DNA of 64,000 nucleotides, taken from Microcebus murinus (lineage: Eukaryota > Chordata > Mammalia > Primates > Cheirogaleidae). Position 1 is the stretch's first letter, and each line of letters begins with the position of its first letter. Location of the stretch: assembly GCF_040939455.1 (NCBI RefSeq), contig NC_134108.1, forward strand, positions 86,410,001-86,474,000. The letters run 5' to 3'. Under the pieces are notes generated by a model that was not told the DNA's origin, searched no databases, and saw only the letters and a program-made list of their open reading frames with translations. The position numbers and the translations under genes were made by a program. Below are positions 13,600 to 25,813 of the stretch, in pieces.

Positions 13600-13840
13600 A
13601 AAATGATGTATAAGCCTGGCAGACCTCAGCTCACCCAGTTGCCCCCATATTATCCACCCTAGAACAGAATTCTGTTCATTCACATTATTTTGTATTTACC
13701 TATTAAATGTTGGACATACATTGCACCAGGCTGTCAATTCCACAAAGGTAGACACCACATCTGCCTTGGTAATCACTGTATCTGTAGAGCAGCCCATGGT
13801 GCCTGACACACAGTAGGCTCTCAAAATTTGACTGAGTTAA
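13600..13840 (+). mobile_element. L2 LINE 3' end
   Basis: Contains the L2 tail signature: CACTGTATCTGTAGAGCAGC, then GGTGCCTGACACACAGTAGG and CTCTCAAA. Strongly diverged upstream. Confidence 0.7.
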
Positions 13841-14064
13841 AAATAATTTGAAAGTTCTTCAGAATATTCATCTACACTGTCACTTCTATGACTATTACTT
13901 AGGAGATAGTTAATAAGTATGTATCAAATTTTAAAAAGCAACCTAATAAAATATCAATTAACAAATAGTCTAATCTAGAACAATTCCAAAAATTCCACAG
14001 CACACTAATGCAACAAGGTGATGCATGAAAAAAGAAAAAAAAAGTCTGCAATAAAATAAACTCA

Positions 14065-14300
14065 CATCTATTGTGTGCTCACTATATGCCAGGGCTTTGG
14101 CAAAGTGCTTTACTTTCATCTTCTTATGTAATTTGTGTAATAACCCAGTGAGGAATATCATTACTTCCATTGTACAGATGGAGAAAGTGGGGTCCAGAGA
14201 GTTTAAATAACCAGTCAAAAGCAATATAGTTCATGAGTTGTGCGTAGATCTGCAATCTCTGATTTCAGTTTATCTTTAGAACACTATGCAGTACTTTATT
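14065..14300 (-). mobile_element. MIR SINE
   Basis: Reverse complement of MIR: CACTATATGCCAGGGCTTTG, TGTACAGATGGAGAAAGTGG and AACACTATGCAGTA at the far end. Confidence 0.8.
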
Positions 14301-14840
14301 GCCCTTTCAGAAATTCATAGTGTGCAGTAACAAAGTGAAGTCTCTAAGAAGTCCTACAATAACAACATAGCATTAAATCGAGGAGCTCTTCTTTCTAACA
14401 TAACAAGCCTTCAAAGAATACATCAGTCTAGTAGTTCCCAAAATGTGCTGTATTACACTTCATTGATATACTTAAAGAAAATATTACTTCTCTTTTTTCC
14501 CCTCAATCTTTAATTTCTATGTTTTGTGTTTCATGATGTCCATATTATACAAGTACATGTATACAATGTATATAATTTTAAAAAATAATATATAGGAGGC
14601 ATGATCAAACAAGTTTAGAAACCACAAATCTAGACAATTCCTTTCCAAATATGACCTGAGATTCTTATTAGTACCATTGATTTTGTAAGACTAATTTAGA
14701 GAAAGTGATTTCAAATTATGCTTACAATGCTTGGGCTATACAGTATATATATAATTTATTATATAATTCCAGCTGACTGCTATTGTTAGAGGAAACAATG
14801 GAGTGACATATTCAAAACTGGCTTATTCTTGGTTTTAAAA
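14301..14840. other. intronic sequence without recognised feature
   Basis: AT-rich sequence with short TA runs near 14560-14600 and 14745. No family recognised. Confidence 0.5.
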
Positions 14841-14853
14841 TACTTTAAAACCA

Positions 14854-16754
14854 ATAATCCATCACAACCAAGTAGGCTTCATCCCAGAGATACAGGGATG
14901 ATTCAACATATGCAAAGCTGTAAATGTAATTCACCACATAAATAGAACTAAAAACAAGAACCACATGATCCTCTCAATAGGTGTAGAAAAAGCATTTGAC
15001 AAAATTCAGTACCCTTTTATGATAAGAACACTTAACAAAATAGGTATAGATGGGTCTTACTTCAAAATGATAAAAGCCATATACAATAAACTGACAGCCA
15101 ACATCATACTAAATGGGGAAAAGTTGAAAGCATTTCCCCTAAAAACTGAAACAAGACAAGTGTGCCCTCTACCACCACTACTATTCAACATAGTGCTAGA
15201 AGTCCTACACAGAGCAATCAGACAAGAGAAGGAAATCAAGGGCATCCAAATGGGGAAAAAGGAGGTCAAACTATTGCTCTTTGCTGACAATGTGATGTTA
15301 TATCTAGACAACCCTAAAGATTCTGCCAAGAGATAACTGGAACTGATAAATAAATTCAGGAAAGTCTCAGGTTACAAAATCAATGTACACAAATCAGTAG
15401 CATTCCTATATACCAATAACAGTCAAACTGAGAACCAAATCAAAGACTCAATAACTATCACAAAAGCAACAAAGAAAATAAAACATCTGGGAATATATTT
15501 AACTAAGGAGATGAAAGACCTCTACAGGGAGGACTATGAAACACTGAGGAAGGAAATAGCAGAGAATGTAAACAGATGGAAAACCATATCATGCTCATGG
15601 ATCAGCAGAATCAACATTGTTAAAATGTCTATACTACCCAAAGTGATCTATACATTCAATGCAATCCCTATTAAAATACCAACATCATTTTTCACAAATC
15701 TAGAAAAAATAATTCTACACTTTCTATGAAACCAGAGAAGACCACATATAGCCAAAGCAACCTGAAGCAAAAAGAACACATTGGAAGGCATCACTTTACC
15801 AGACTTAAAGCTATACTACAAGGCTATAGTAGCAAAAAACAGCATAGTAAGCCTGGTAAAAAACAGCATGGTCCTGACACAAGAACAGAGACATGGACCA
15901 ATGGAACAGAACAGAGAATCCAGATGTAAAACAATCTTCATATTGCCATCTAGACAAAGCAGACAAAAACATACACTGGGGAAAAGAATCCTTATTCAAT
16001 AAATGGCGCTGGGAAAACTGGATTGCCAAATATAAAAGACTGAAACAGGATGCACACCTCTCACCTCTCACAAAATTCAACTCACGGTGGATAACAGACT
16101 GAAACCTAAGGCATTAAACCATAAGAATTCCAGAAGAAAATGTTGGAAAAAAATCTTATAGACATTGGCCTACCCAAAGAATTTATGAAGAAGACCCCAA
16201 AAAGTAATCACAGCAGCAACAAAAATAAATAAATGAGACCTGATCAAATCAAAAAGCTTCTGCACAGCAAAAGAAACTATCACTAGAGCAAATCAACAAC
16301 CTATAAAATGAGAGAAAATATTTGCATACTATAAATACGAAAAAAGGGCTGATAACTAGAATCTGTAAAGAACTCAAACAAATCAGCAAGAAAAAATCAA
16401 ACAATGCCACTAAAAAACGGGCAAAGGACATGAAAAGAAGATAGATTAATGGCCAACAAAAATAAAAAGTGAAGTATCACAAGAATGGAAAAACAAAGAC
16501 CACATGTACTCACCATTAAATTGGTACCAATCGATCAACACTTATGTGCACATATGGAATTAACATTCATTGGGTATTGGGCAGGTGGGAGAGGGGAGGA
16601 GGGAATGGGTAAAGTCACACCTAATGGGTGTTACACACACTGTCTGGAGGATGGGCACACTTGTAGCTTTGACTTGGGTGGTGCAAAAGCAATTTATGTG
16701 ACCAAAGCATTTGTACCCCCATAATATTCTGAAATAAAAAATAAAAATATAAAG
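14854..16754 (+). mobile_element. 5'-truncated L1 LINE with internal deletion
   Basis: Begins inside ORF2 just before the reverse transcriptase core and ends in AATATTCTGAAATAAAAAATAAAAATA. A perfect 13-bp duplication, TACTTTAAAACCA, lies at 14841-14853 and 16755-16767. Near 16460-16468 the sequence jumps from the ATGGCCAACA region of ORF2 directly to the GTGAAGTATCACAAGAATGG region, so roughly half a kilobase is missing relative to the copy at 42590-43130. Confidence 0.9.
14965..15336 (+). pseudogene. L1 ORF2 reverse transcriptase remnant
   Basis: A 123-codon open stretch with [15 protein letters not shown], a [17 protein letters not shown] block and [12 protein letters not shown]. The catalytic FADD reads FADN, so the second aspartate is lost. 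Ends at a stop in KDSAKR. Dead copy. Confidence 0.9.
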
Positions 16755-16767
16755 TACTTTAAAACCA

Positions 16768-17633
16768 TTCACATGCTCTAATACAATTAAATTTACTTAA
16801 GTTCTCTAAGTTCATGCTAACTGAGCTGTGGGAAAGATTTCAGGAAGTCCATTGATGCAGGAGCGTGACTACAACCTCAGCTAATACTAACAGCAATCTC
16901 ACCATAAAATGTCAAGGATTAAATATGCATATATCTTATGGCTATTTTATAGAAATGTATCCATTTATTGTAGGCATACCCAAACATGAAGAACCAAATA
17001 AGGTCACTTAGGCCTAAACTAAGCAGAATAAGTATAAGTGGAAACTACCTTTACTCCCTTCTCTGTGTTTCAATTTAATAAATAAAATCAAAAACGCTTA
17101 AAATTATATTATGCATTTATCACTTTTATTTTGTTTTGTTTTTATTTTTCTCAAATGACTTGATAGTTGCTCTATTTTTCCTTTTGCCAAATAATGACCA
17201 TTACATATTTTAAATATCCTGAAAAATACTCAATATTTGATAAAGAACCACATAATCATTTAATATGAATTTTCACTCAGAAAATTGGGTAGATGCAAAT
17301 ATAGACACAAAATTATATCTTATATATTTTGATAAGATAAACTAAACTTAAAAAGATTGACACTTTTAGAGATAATCATTTAACAGGAAAATTTCAAAAT
17401 AGCACCATTGATTTTGTCAACTCACACAAATAAGCAACTTATTAGAGAAAAACATTAGTCCAGCAACAGAGTATTTTTAGAAAGTGTACCAATTATTTTA
17501 GAATTGTCTAGTCAAAATAATTTAACTGGTAACTTCAATAAACTCATATCTTCTGCCTATTATAATGACTTGACCACCAGGTTCGAGGATTCCTATTTTT
17601 ATGCATTTGTAAACAAAGATTAAATTGTGCAAT
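16768..17633. other. intronic sequence without recognised feature
   Basis: AT-rich unique sequence, no exon or repeat family recognised. Confidence 0.6.
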
Positions 17634-17733
17634 AATGAGAGAAAAAGAGAGAGAGAGAGAGAAAGGAAGGGGGAAGAGGAGAAAAAGAAGGAAAAAGTAG
17701 AGAGGAAGAAGGAGGAGAGGAAGAGAAAAAAAT
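17634..17733 (+). repeat. 100-bp purine-only-rich (GA/GGA) tract
   Basis: From AATGAGAGAAAAAGAGAGAG through GGAAGGGGGAAGAGGAG to GGAAGAGAAAAAAATG almost every base is A or G, with a single T within GTAGAG and one near each end. A low-complexity homopurine tract. Confidence 0.95.
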
Positions 17734-19834
17734 GAATTTCTGAAAATTAATTGTAGTTTGTAACTAAATCTTGACTTCATGTGTACCTACATTGCATTAA
17801 GATTATTCAATCTATCCAAAATCTACATGTTCACCACAATGTTGAGTGTTCCACACACCTTCCCTGCCTTGCTGAAAAATAAAAGATAAATCCAAAGGCA
17901 AGGTTAAGAAGTCTTATATGATCAAGTCATGACCCCAATTTCATTGCAATGATGTTATTATAAATTCTCAATCTGAACATGAACTTCAAAAGAGAGTTAT
18001 AAACATACAGAATCAAAAATATAGCTCATGTTTCAAAACATATGAAATATTTAATGTTATCAATGATTCCTGAAAGACTATTTAAGTCTTTATTTTCCTA
18101 ATGAGAGAGTGAGTATTATGAGCATTACTAAGAACCAGGCTTCCTATTCATTTCTGAAATTAAAAAAAAAAAAATGAATTTTAAAATTCAACAATACAGA
18201 AGCTCACCTATTAATATATTATAAATTTTGTTTTTTCTATTGATCAAAAGACAGACAGATATAGGTATGTTTTTAAGTTCTTTGTTTTAATAAGAAAACA
18301 TACAGGTCATGAGTAAAGGATATGCTGGCAGTTCATTCTTTCCTGCCTCTGCCATAGACAAGTCACGTTAAAGCATAACTGATGCATTAGTGGCTTGTAA
18401 AGTTAATACAGCCCTTTGAAAACCAGCATTTTCCTGTCCATTTTTATTTGTATCCATGACTAAACACCTGGCAGAGAACGTCCAATCTTTTCTAGAGGGC
18501 AAATCTAAATATTGTACCTAATTATTCAGTCTCAAAAATGACAATTTGTAAGTCTCTTTGCCATGGGTATTTTTGAATCTCATCTTTTTTGTTCTTGTGT
18601 ATTAAATCAGCTTGAACCTGTTAAAGTGAGACTCTTTCTGCCCCAAGTCTTTAAGCTCTAGAGAAAGAAAAGCTGTCATCAGGGTGAGTGGCTGATAATT
18701 CTGCTTGTTGAAGTGTATCTCTGTCACTCTCCAGGTGGATGGCTTAACATGCACCTTGTTGACAGCAAACACCAAGGGGGCTTCCCTGAAGGAATATCAC
18801 AGTGGCTGCCCTGCTGAGTGAGTCCCCAAGTACACGTCAAGGTTGTTTTCCTTCTTAACCATGGTGGAGTTGATTTTTCCTGAGATAGCCGTAATCCACT
18901 GCATTTTAAGTTTGATGCCTCTGTAAACTTTAAAAATAGAATGTTTAAGAAATACATATTTCAGAGGATTTTTTTTTTTTGGTTTGTGGATTGTAAAATT
19001 CCTTTATAGTGTTTCCTGTTTCTTGCCTCCATTAAACCTCTCTCCTCCATGACTTATTATAATAAACACTTTTGAGAAAAGTGCCTCTTTAGGATACTGA
19101 ATTTTGAGCTTTTGAATTTTTAGTTTACAGCAGTGTAGCAAAGCAGAATGGAAAGCCTCAACAGCCCTGTCTCCCACATGTTACAGTGGCTGAGGAATTA
19201 CACAATTTCCCATCCTGCAAATTAAAAACTTAAGGTGCCTCTCTGCCAATATCTAAAATTTGTTTTCATTATTCAACACTTGCCTTGTTGGAACAGGAGA
19301 AGATCAGAACACCTGTGCAATACACAAAGGGCTGCAAATTTATGGGTGTGTTAAGGGAAGTCTAATTATAACCTGATTAAAAAAAAATCCCCTAGACAAA
19401 AGCCTATTTCCAGAGAAGCAGCTTTTGTAGGAACAAACTTAGAAATGATTACACCCCAAATATGCTATTTAGTAAAATTGAAAAGAAGTGGTACTCAAAG
19501 CATTCTTAGATATAGAAAGCAAAAGAACAACACCCCTTTCTTTCTTCCACCCTCCATTCTCCAGAGTAAAGGGGAGTGTGTGCCACAGCTTAGTCAACTC
19601 ATTATTCCTTTAACATCTGCATGCTGTTAATTAATGAATATCACTGTTTAAGCAAACTCCAACAGATATAGTTTTATTAGCTAACAAATCCTTGTATCAC
19701 TTTATAGCTGATTAAATAGAAGTTGGCGGTGTTAAGCTATTAGTGTTGTGTGATGGGAAGGCCCTACACTTTGAGAACAGAGATATGAAACACCCAGCTG
19801 TGTGGCCTTAAGCAAGTCACTTGGATTTTGTAGG
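17734..19834. other. intronic sequence without recognised feature
   Basis: Two kilobases with no family I can name apart from a faint MIR-like piece near 19785-19825 (GTGTGGCCTTAAGCAAGTCA). A - strand frame at 18724-18957, extending with one stop to about 18620, was inspected and not recognised. Confidence 0.5.
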
Positions 19835-20345
19835 TCACATTAATGACTTTGGATTTTTTTCAATGTCCAATGATTAGCCGTGGTTTTAAAGAGGGATGTG
19901 ATTTGTGTACATAAAATATTAGCTGGATTCTATGTAGAAAATATATTGAAGAGGTTGTAATAGAAGTTGGGGTTATAGGAAGCTAGCACAGTAATCCATA
20001 TAAGAAGCAGTGTCTGTGCAAGATGGGAAAGAATTGGCCAGATTCAAGTTTTATTTGGAAATAAATTCTATAATATTTACTTATAGACTGTGTTGGGGAT
20101 GAGGATATAGAGGAATCAAAACTGGATCCCAGATTTTTAGACTGAGGAATTTAGATAATAGAATGTTTTACTAAAAAGTGAGAAAAGAATAAGCTTGGAA
20201 TGGAACTAGGAGTTTAATTTTGCTTCAGATGCCAGTGGGATATGTAAGTGGAGATGTCAAATAGGAAATTAGATGTTTGATTTTGGACTTTCAAATGAGA
20301 GGCTTGGCCTAGACATATAAAATTGAAAGTTGTGTCTTAAAAAGT
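19835..20345 (-). mobile_element. L2 LINE fragment, left part
   Basis: Top strand shows the reverse of L2 ORF2: AATGACTTTGGATTTTTTTC, CAGTAATCCATATAAGAAGC and GTGGAGATGTCAAATAGGAA. It is interrupted by the L1 that follows and resumes at 22170. Confidence 0.7.
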
Positions 20346-20349
20346 TAGG

Positions 20350-22168
20350 TATAGAAAAAGCATGTCTCAAATAGATTAAAGGCCATACATGACAAATTCA
20401 TAGCCAACATCATACTGGATGGGAAAAAGTTGAATGCATTTTATGCCAAGATCTGAAACAAGAAAAGGATGCACATTTTCACTACTTTTATTCAACATAG
20501 TAATGGATATTTTAGCCAGAGCAATTAGACAAGAGAGAAAAATAAAGGGCATCCAAATTGGAAAGAAGGAAGACAAATTGTCCCTCTTTGCAGGTGACAT
20601 GATTGTACATATAGAAAACCCTAATGACTCCACCAAAAAACTCTTAGAACTGATACATTAAGTAAAGTTTCAGGATACAAAATCAATGTTGGAGATTCAG
20701 TAGCATTTCTATACACCAACAATGAACTAGCAGAAAAAGAAATCAAGAAAGCTATCTATTTGTAATAGCTACAAAAAATAAAATAAAATACCTAGGAATA
20801 AATTTTACCAAGGAGGTGTGAAAGATCTCTACAAGAAAAACTATAAAATACTGATGAAAGAAATTGAAGAGGATACATACAAATGGAAAGACATCCTTTG
20901 TTCATGAATTGGAAGAATTAATTAATATTGTAAAAATGACCATGCTACCAATCTTTATCAAAATATCAATGACATTCTTCACAGAAATATAAAAAAACAA
21001 TTTCAAAATTTGTATGCAGTAACAAAAGACCCTGAATGGCCAAAGCAATCCTGAGCAAAAACAACAAAGCTGGAGGCATCACACTACCAAATTTCAAAAT
21101 ATGCTGCAAACCTATACTAATCAAAAACAGCATAGTACTGGCGTAAAAACAAACACATAGACCAATGGAACAGAATAGAGAACCCAGAAATAAATTAACC
21201 TACTTATCAACTGATTTTCAACAAAGGTGCCAAGAATATTCACTGGAAAAAGAACAGGTCTCTTCAATACATAGCACTGGGCAAACTAGATATCCAGATG
21301 CAGAAAAATAAAACTAAGATCCCTATCTCTCACCATATATAAAAATCAACTCAAAATGGATTAAATACTTACATTTAAGACCCAAAACCATGAAACTACT
21401 AAGAAGAAAACAAGAGAAATGCCTCTGAACATTGGTCTTGGCAAAGATTTTATGGAAAAGACCTCTATAGCACAGGCAACATAAGCAAAAATAGACAAAT
21501 AGGATTATATCAAACTAAACTTCGTCACAGCAAAGGAAACAATCAACAGAGTTAAGAGACAACCTGCAGAATGGGAGAAGATAGTTGCAAACAGTCATCC
21601 AACAAGGGATTAATATCCAGAACATACAAGGAACTAAACAGAAGAAGAAAGAAAAACAAATAATCTCATTAACAAGTTAACAAAGGACATGAACATACAT
21701 TTCTCAAAAGAAGACATACATACAAATGGCCAACGGGTATTTGTGGCAATATGGATGAGCTTGGAGGACATTATGTTAAGTGAAATAAGCCAGGCACACA
21801 AAGATAAATGGTACATGTTCTTACTCATATGCAGAAGCTAAAAAAAAAAATTGATTTCATAGAATTTGAGAGAATAGTGGTTATTAAAGGATGAAAAATG
21901 TAGAGCAGAGGGAAGGATAACCAAAGCTTGGTTAATGGATACAAAAGTAAGCTAGATACAAGGGAAAAGTTTTAGCATTCTATAGCATTACAGGGTTACT
22001 ATAATTAACAGCAGTTTATTCTATATTTCCAAATAGCTAGAAGAGCAGATTCTGAATGTTCCAAACACAAAGAAGTGATCAGTGTTTGAGGTGATGAATA
22101 TGCTAATTATCCTGATTTGATCATTATACATTGTATATATGTATCAAAATATCACACTGTATTCCATA
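20350..22168 (+). mobile_element. 5'-truncated L1 LINE (L1MA/PB-like 3' end), internally deleted
   Basis: Starts in the ORF2 reverse transcriptase (AAGGCCATACATGACAAATT) and runs through the ORF2 C-terminal part to a 3' end near ATCATTATACATTGTATATATG. Near 21729-21742 it jumps from GGCCAACGGGTAT to the later TTGTGGCAATATGGATGAGC, so about half a kilobase is missing. It is inserted in an L2 whose two halves flank it. Confidence 0.85.
20434..20661 (+). pseudogene. L1 ORF2 reverse transcriptase remnant
   Basis: Seventy-five open codons with [17 protein letters not shown] and [14 protein letters not shown]. The catalytic FADD reads FAGD: the first aspartate is changed to glycine. Confidence 0.85.
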
Positions 22169-22470
22169 AATCTACAATTACTATGTGTCAATTTAAAATA
22201 ATAATAAAAGCAAAAACAATAGGAGTTATCAGCATATAAATAGTATTTAAACTCATGGAAATATATGAGATCACTTATGAAGAGAATATAGTATTTAAAC
22301 TCATGGAAATATATGAGATCACTTATGAAGAGAATATAGAGAGAGCTATCACTCTTAGAATTTAGGTAGAGAAGAAATGGAACTGAGAAGATGTGGCCAA
22401 AAAGGGAACAGAAAAACCTGGAGAGCACGGTATCACAGAAGCCATGAGAGGCCTACTTTTCAGGGTAAAA
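22169..22470 (-). mobile_element. L2 LINE fragment, right part
   Basis: Resumes the L2 of 19835-20345 at GTTATCAGCATATAAATAG and continues through GGAGAGCACGGTATCACAGA and AGCCATGAGAGG, the reverse of the L2 ORF. Contains a 48-bp tandem duplication. Confidence 0.7.
22241..22336. repeat. perfect 48-bp tandem duplication (two copies)
   Basis: The unit begins TAGTATTTAAACTCATGG and ends CACTTATGAAGAGAATA. Copies lie at 22241-22288 and 22289-22336 and I see no mismatch. It sits inside an old L2, so the duplication is much younger than its host. Confidence 0.97.
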
Positions 22471-22958
22471 CACCCTAATTCACCTGGGAAGTGGGCATGT
22501 ATCCCACGTCAGCCCCTGCCAGCCTTCTTATCTCATCTACAGGGGAAAGAATGTTAAGAATCATTTGTGAAGGAACACAGCCTATTAAAAGACTGAGTTT
22601 TAATCATAAGATTATAGAACATTTCCACTCAGTTCTTAGATGCTATAATTTTTACATTCTATGTTAGCAGACTAATAAATATTTACTGAATCAATTGCAC
22701 TAGATTTGTGTGCTATGACCAAGAAATCCTAAGCAACAGGGATCCTAATGAACTCAATCCCTCTATTACTATTTTGAAAATCTGTATTCTATCATAAGCA
22801 CTCCCATGATATGATTTTCTTACAAATGGTAAATAAATATATTTTCTTTCTACTTTTTTAGAACAATGACTATTACCACTGGTTACAATTAATTTCTGAT
22901 AGGCAACGTGTATTTCATTATGCTTACTTTTTTTTTCTTGTTCCTACAGTAAACTAAC
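22471..22958. other. intronic sequence without recognised feature
   Basis: No family or exon recognised. Confidence 0.5.
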
Positions 22959-22961
22959 ATC

Positions 22962-23120
22962 AGATTTTTTCTGGGGACAGAGTCTAGCTCTGTCGCCCAG
23001 GCTAGAGGGCGATGGCACCAATCTAGCTCACAGCAACCTCAAACTCCAGCGCCCAAGCGATCCTTCTGCCTCAGCCTCCCAGAGCGCTAGGATTCCAAGT
23101 GTGAGCCACCACACCCTACC
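22962..23120 (-). mobile_element. Alu-related monomer (FLAM-type)
   Basis: Reverse of an Alu left-arm-like monomer: GTGAGCCACCACACCCTACC at the right, CTCACAGCAACCTCAAACTCC, and GACAGAGTCTAGCTCTGTCG at the left. Only one arm is present, about 155 bp. CATCAGAT occurs on both sides (22953-22965 region and near 23121), a short probable target-site duplication. Confidence 0.8.
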
Positions 23121-23890
23121 CATCAGATATTTCTTAACAATTCCATGCTCCTAGTCAGAGTCTGTATTAATGCCAATAATTTTATGTTAATCTTTTTTTC
23201 ATTTTGTTACATACTTCATTTTCTTTTTGTAAAAATACAAATGTTTACATTTTATGTTTCCCCAAGAACATACAGAATTTTTGTTTTGCCAGAAAGTCAT
23301 TAGCAGAAGGAAATTTTCTATCAGTGGAATCATTGGGTCAAATGATAAGTTCATGTTTTATTTTGAAAGATTTTGCCAAATTGCCTTTCAAACAATTTAT
23401 GTTCCTACCAAAATATGAAAGGCCTTTTCTCTAAAACTTTTTGATCACTTAGGTTTAAAAAAAATGACCTCACCATTGTTTTAACTTTTATTTATAAATG
23501 TGACCTAGTAATACATTTATTGGTCATTTGTATTTCTTTCTCTGTGAATCTTCTGTTCTGATAGCATGCCCATTTTCACTTAAATTCGTTGTATGCTGGA
23601 ATTGATGTTATTATTGTCTATTCCCAATTTGACGTTCAGTTGACGTCAACCATAGTAGAAATATTTACAACAAGAAAGTCAACTAATGCTACAGGTAAGG
23701 GATTCCCCCACCAAACCCCACTCCATCTCAAGAGCTGTTTGTTAAACCTTTGCCAGCATACTGCTGCTTGTACGGTTTATTTTTGTTTTATGCTTTTGAA
23801 TGAACTCTTTGCAATTAAGAAAAATGTGTGTTGGCTGGCATGTGTGTTGTAATAAAAAGGATGTTCTCTGCTCTTCATTTGTCTGTTTTT
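23121..23890. other. intronic sequence without recognised feature
   Basis: No family recognised. Contains a 12-bp palindrome GTTGACGTCAAC at 23639-23650. Confidence 0.5.
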
Positions 23891-23891
23891 A

Positions 23892-24213
23892 TAACAGCTT
23901 TATTGAGATATAATTCACTCACCATAAAATTCACCCCTTTAAAGTGTACAATTTGGTACAACCATCACTACTAATTTCAAAGCATCTTCCTCATCCTAAA
24001 AAGAATTTTATACCCATTAGCTTTTACTTCCCTATTTCCCTTTCCTATAGTCCTAGGCAATCACTAATCTTCTATTTCTATGGATTTGCCTATTCTGGAC
24101 ACTTAATATAAATGGAATCATATAATACCTGGCCTTTTGTGCCAAGCTTCTTTCACTTAGTGTAATGCTTTTGAAGTTCATCCATGCTGTCACACATATC
24201 AGTACTTCATACA
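23892..24213 (-). mobile_element. old L1M 3' end (3' half of an inverted insertion)
   Basis: ACAGCTTTATTGAGATATAA and CTCACCATAAAATTCACCCC mark the reverse of an L1M 3' UTR. It runs back to the end of ORF2 at AGTACTTCAT. It forms one element with the oppositely oriented piece at 24214-24478. Confidence 0.8.
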
Positions 24214-24478
24214 TGGCTGGTAGAATTCTAAAATGGTGCAACAAATTTAGAAAACAACTTAGCAATTGCTCAAAATATTAAATATAGTTGCCCAGTGACC
24301 CAGCAATTCCACTCCAAGTTGTATAATCAAGAGAAATGAAGAAAATTATTCATATAAAAACCTGTATATGCATGTACATAGGAACATTATTTATAATAGA
24401 CAAAAATGGGAGCAACCCAAATGTCCATCAACAAATGAATGGATAACCAAAATGTGTCATATCCATACAATGGAATGC
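24214..24478 (+). mobile_element. old L1M ORF2 end (inverted 5' half)
   Basis: Encodes the decayed ORF2 C-terminal region, including GACCCAGCAATTCCACTCC and CCAAATGTCCATCAACAAAT, ending at ACAATGGAATGCATT. In the parental element this lies directly upstream of the 23892-24213 segment. Confidence 0.8.
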
Positions 24479-25055
24479 ATTTGCCTTTTGACTTTATTTT
24501 CCCACATATTTGGCATAAAGAATTTTTTAGGTTGTAAGTAGCCAATTTTACCACTCTTTTGTTTTCACTTCCTTTTATTATATCAAAGTTAAAAAGATTA
24601 ATTAATGTATTGACCCATGGTTCCTATTTCTAAAATTGTTATGGTTTAATTTTCTTTTTTTTTTTCATGGAACATCACAGAACTGAATAATTTTCAAAGT
24701 TTAATTTTTAAGGCATTTGAAATTTATTTTGGGATATGCAATAAATTAAAGCATCCTGCTTTATTCTAATGATCAGTTTACCGGTATTATTTATTAGATA
24801 ATCCTATTCCTCACTGTTCTTAAAAGACATTTATAATAAAAACCTTCCAGGTATATTTGTGTCTTATTCTGAACTCTTACTCCATGCCTTCATATATTTC
24901 AATTAAGATCACATTGAATTGATAAAATAATTTAGCAGGAATTGTTATATTTAGTATAGTAAAACGTACTGTTCAAGAATAGCATATATATTTTTACTTA
25001 TTAAGAGACTTATTTTTACATCTCTCAATGATTTCAAAGTTTTCTTTATTTAGAA
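24479..25055. other. intronic sequence without recognised feature
   Basis: AT-rich sequence, no family recognised. It ends at the left copy of the 19-bp duplication that flanks the next L1. Confidence 0.5.
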
Positions 25056-25813
25056 CTTGCCTATTATATTTTTTTCTTTTATTTATTTTATTTCAGCATA
25101 TTATGGGGGTACAGATTTTAAGGTTTCAATAAATGCCCATTTCCCCTCCTCCCCCCACAAGTCTGAGTCTCCAGCATGACCATCTCCCAGATGGTGCAGA
25201 TGTCACTTATTATATATGTATATCCCCTCCCCCCTCCCACCTGCCCAATACCCTATTAGTGTAGTACCTATGTGACCACTTAGGTGCTGTTCAGTTAATA
25301 CCAATTTGCTGGTGAGTATATGTGGTGCTTGTTTTTCCATTCTTGGGAAACTTCACTTAATAGTATGGGTTCCAGCTCTAATCAGGAAAATATACGATGT
25401 GCTATATCACCATTGTTTTGTCTTTTGGTTATAGGCATTTATGGGGATAAACTTTCCTCTCAGAACTGCTTTAGCTGTGTCCCAGAGGAGTTGATAACTT
25501 GTCTCTCCATTGTCATTTTCTTCATAGAATTTTTTTATTTCCATCTTGATTTCTTCATTTATGAAGTAATCATTTAGTAGGAGGTTGTTTAATTTCCACG
25601 TTTTTGTGTAGAAATGTGAGTTTCTGTTACAGTTGATTTCTACTTTTATTCCACTGTGATCTGAGAAGACAAATGGTATGATTTCTATTTTTTTAAATTT
25701 CTTGAGATTTACTTTGTGTCCTAGGATATGGTCAATCTCAGAGAATGTCCCATGTGCTGATGAGAAGAACGTATATTCAGTGGATTTTGGGTAGAATGTT
25801 CTGTAAATGTCAG

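Noticed and set aside
18620..18957. - strand reading frame that could be a processed pseudogene
   Set aside because: One stop interrupts it, no known protein was recognised, and there is no A tail or target-site duplication. It remains unproven.
23589..23700. Possible extra exon: open frame followed by CAG/GTAAGG
   Set aside because: A donor-like site occurs but no good acceptor with a pyrimidine tract precedes it, and the peptide does not resemble EYS.
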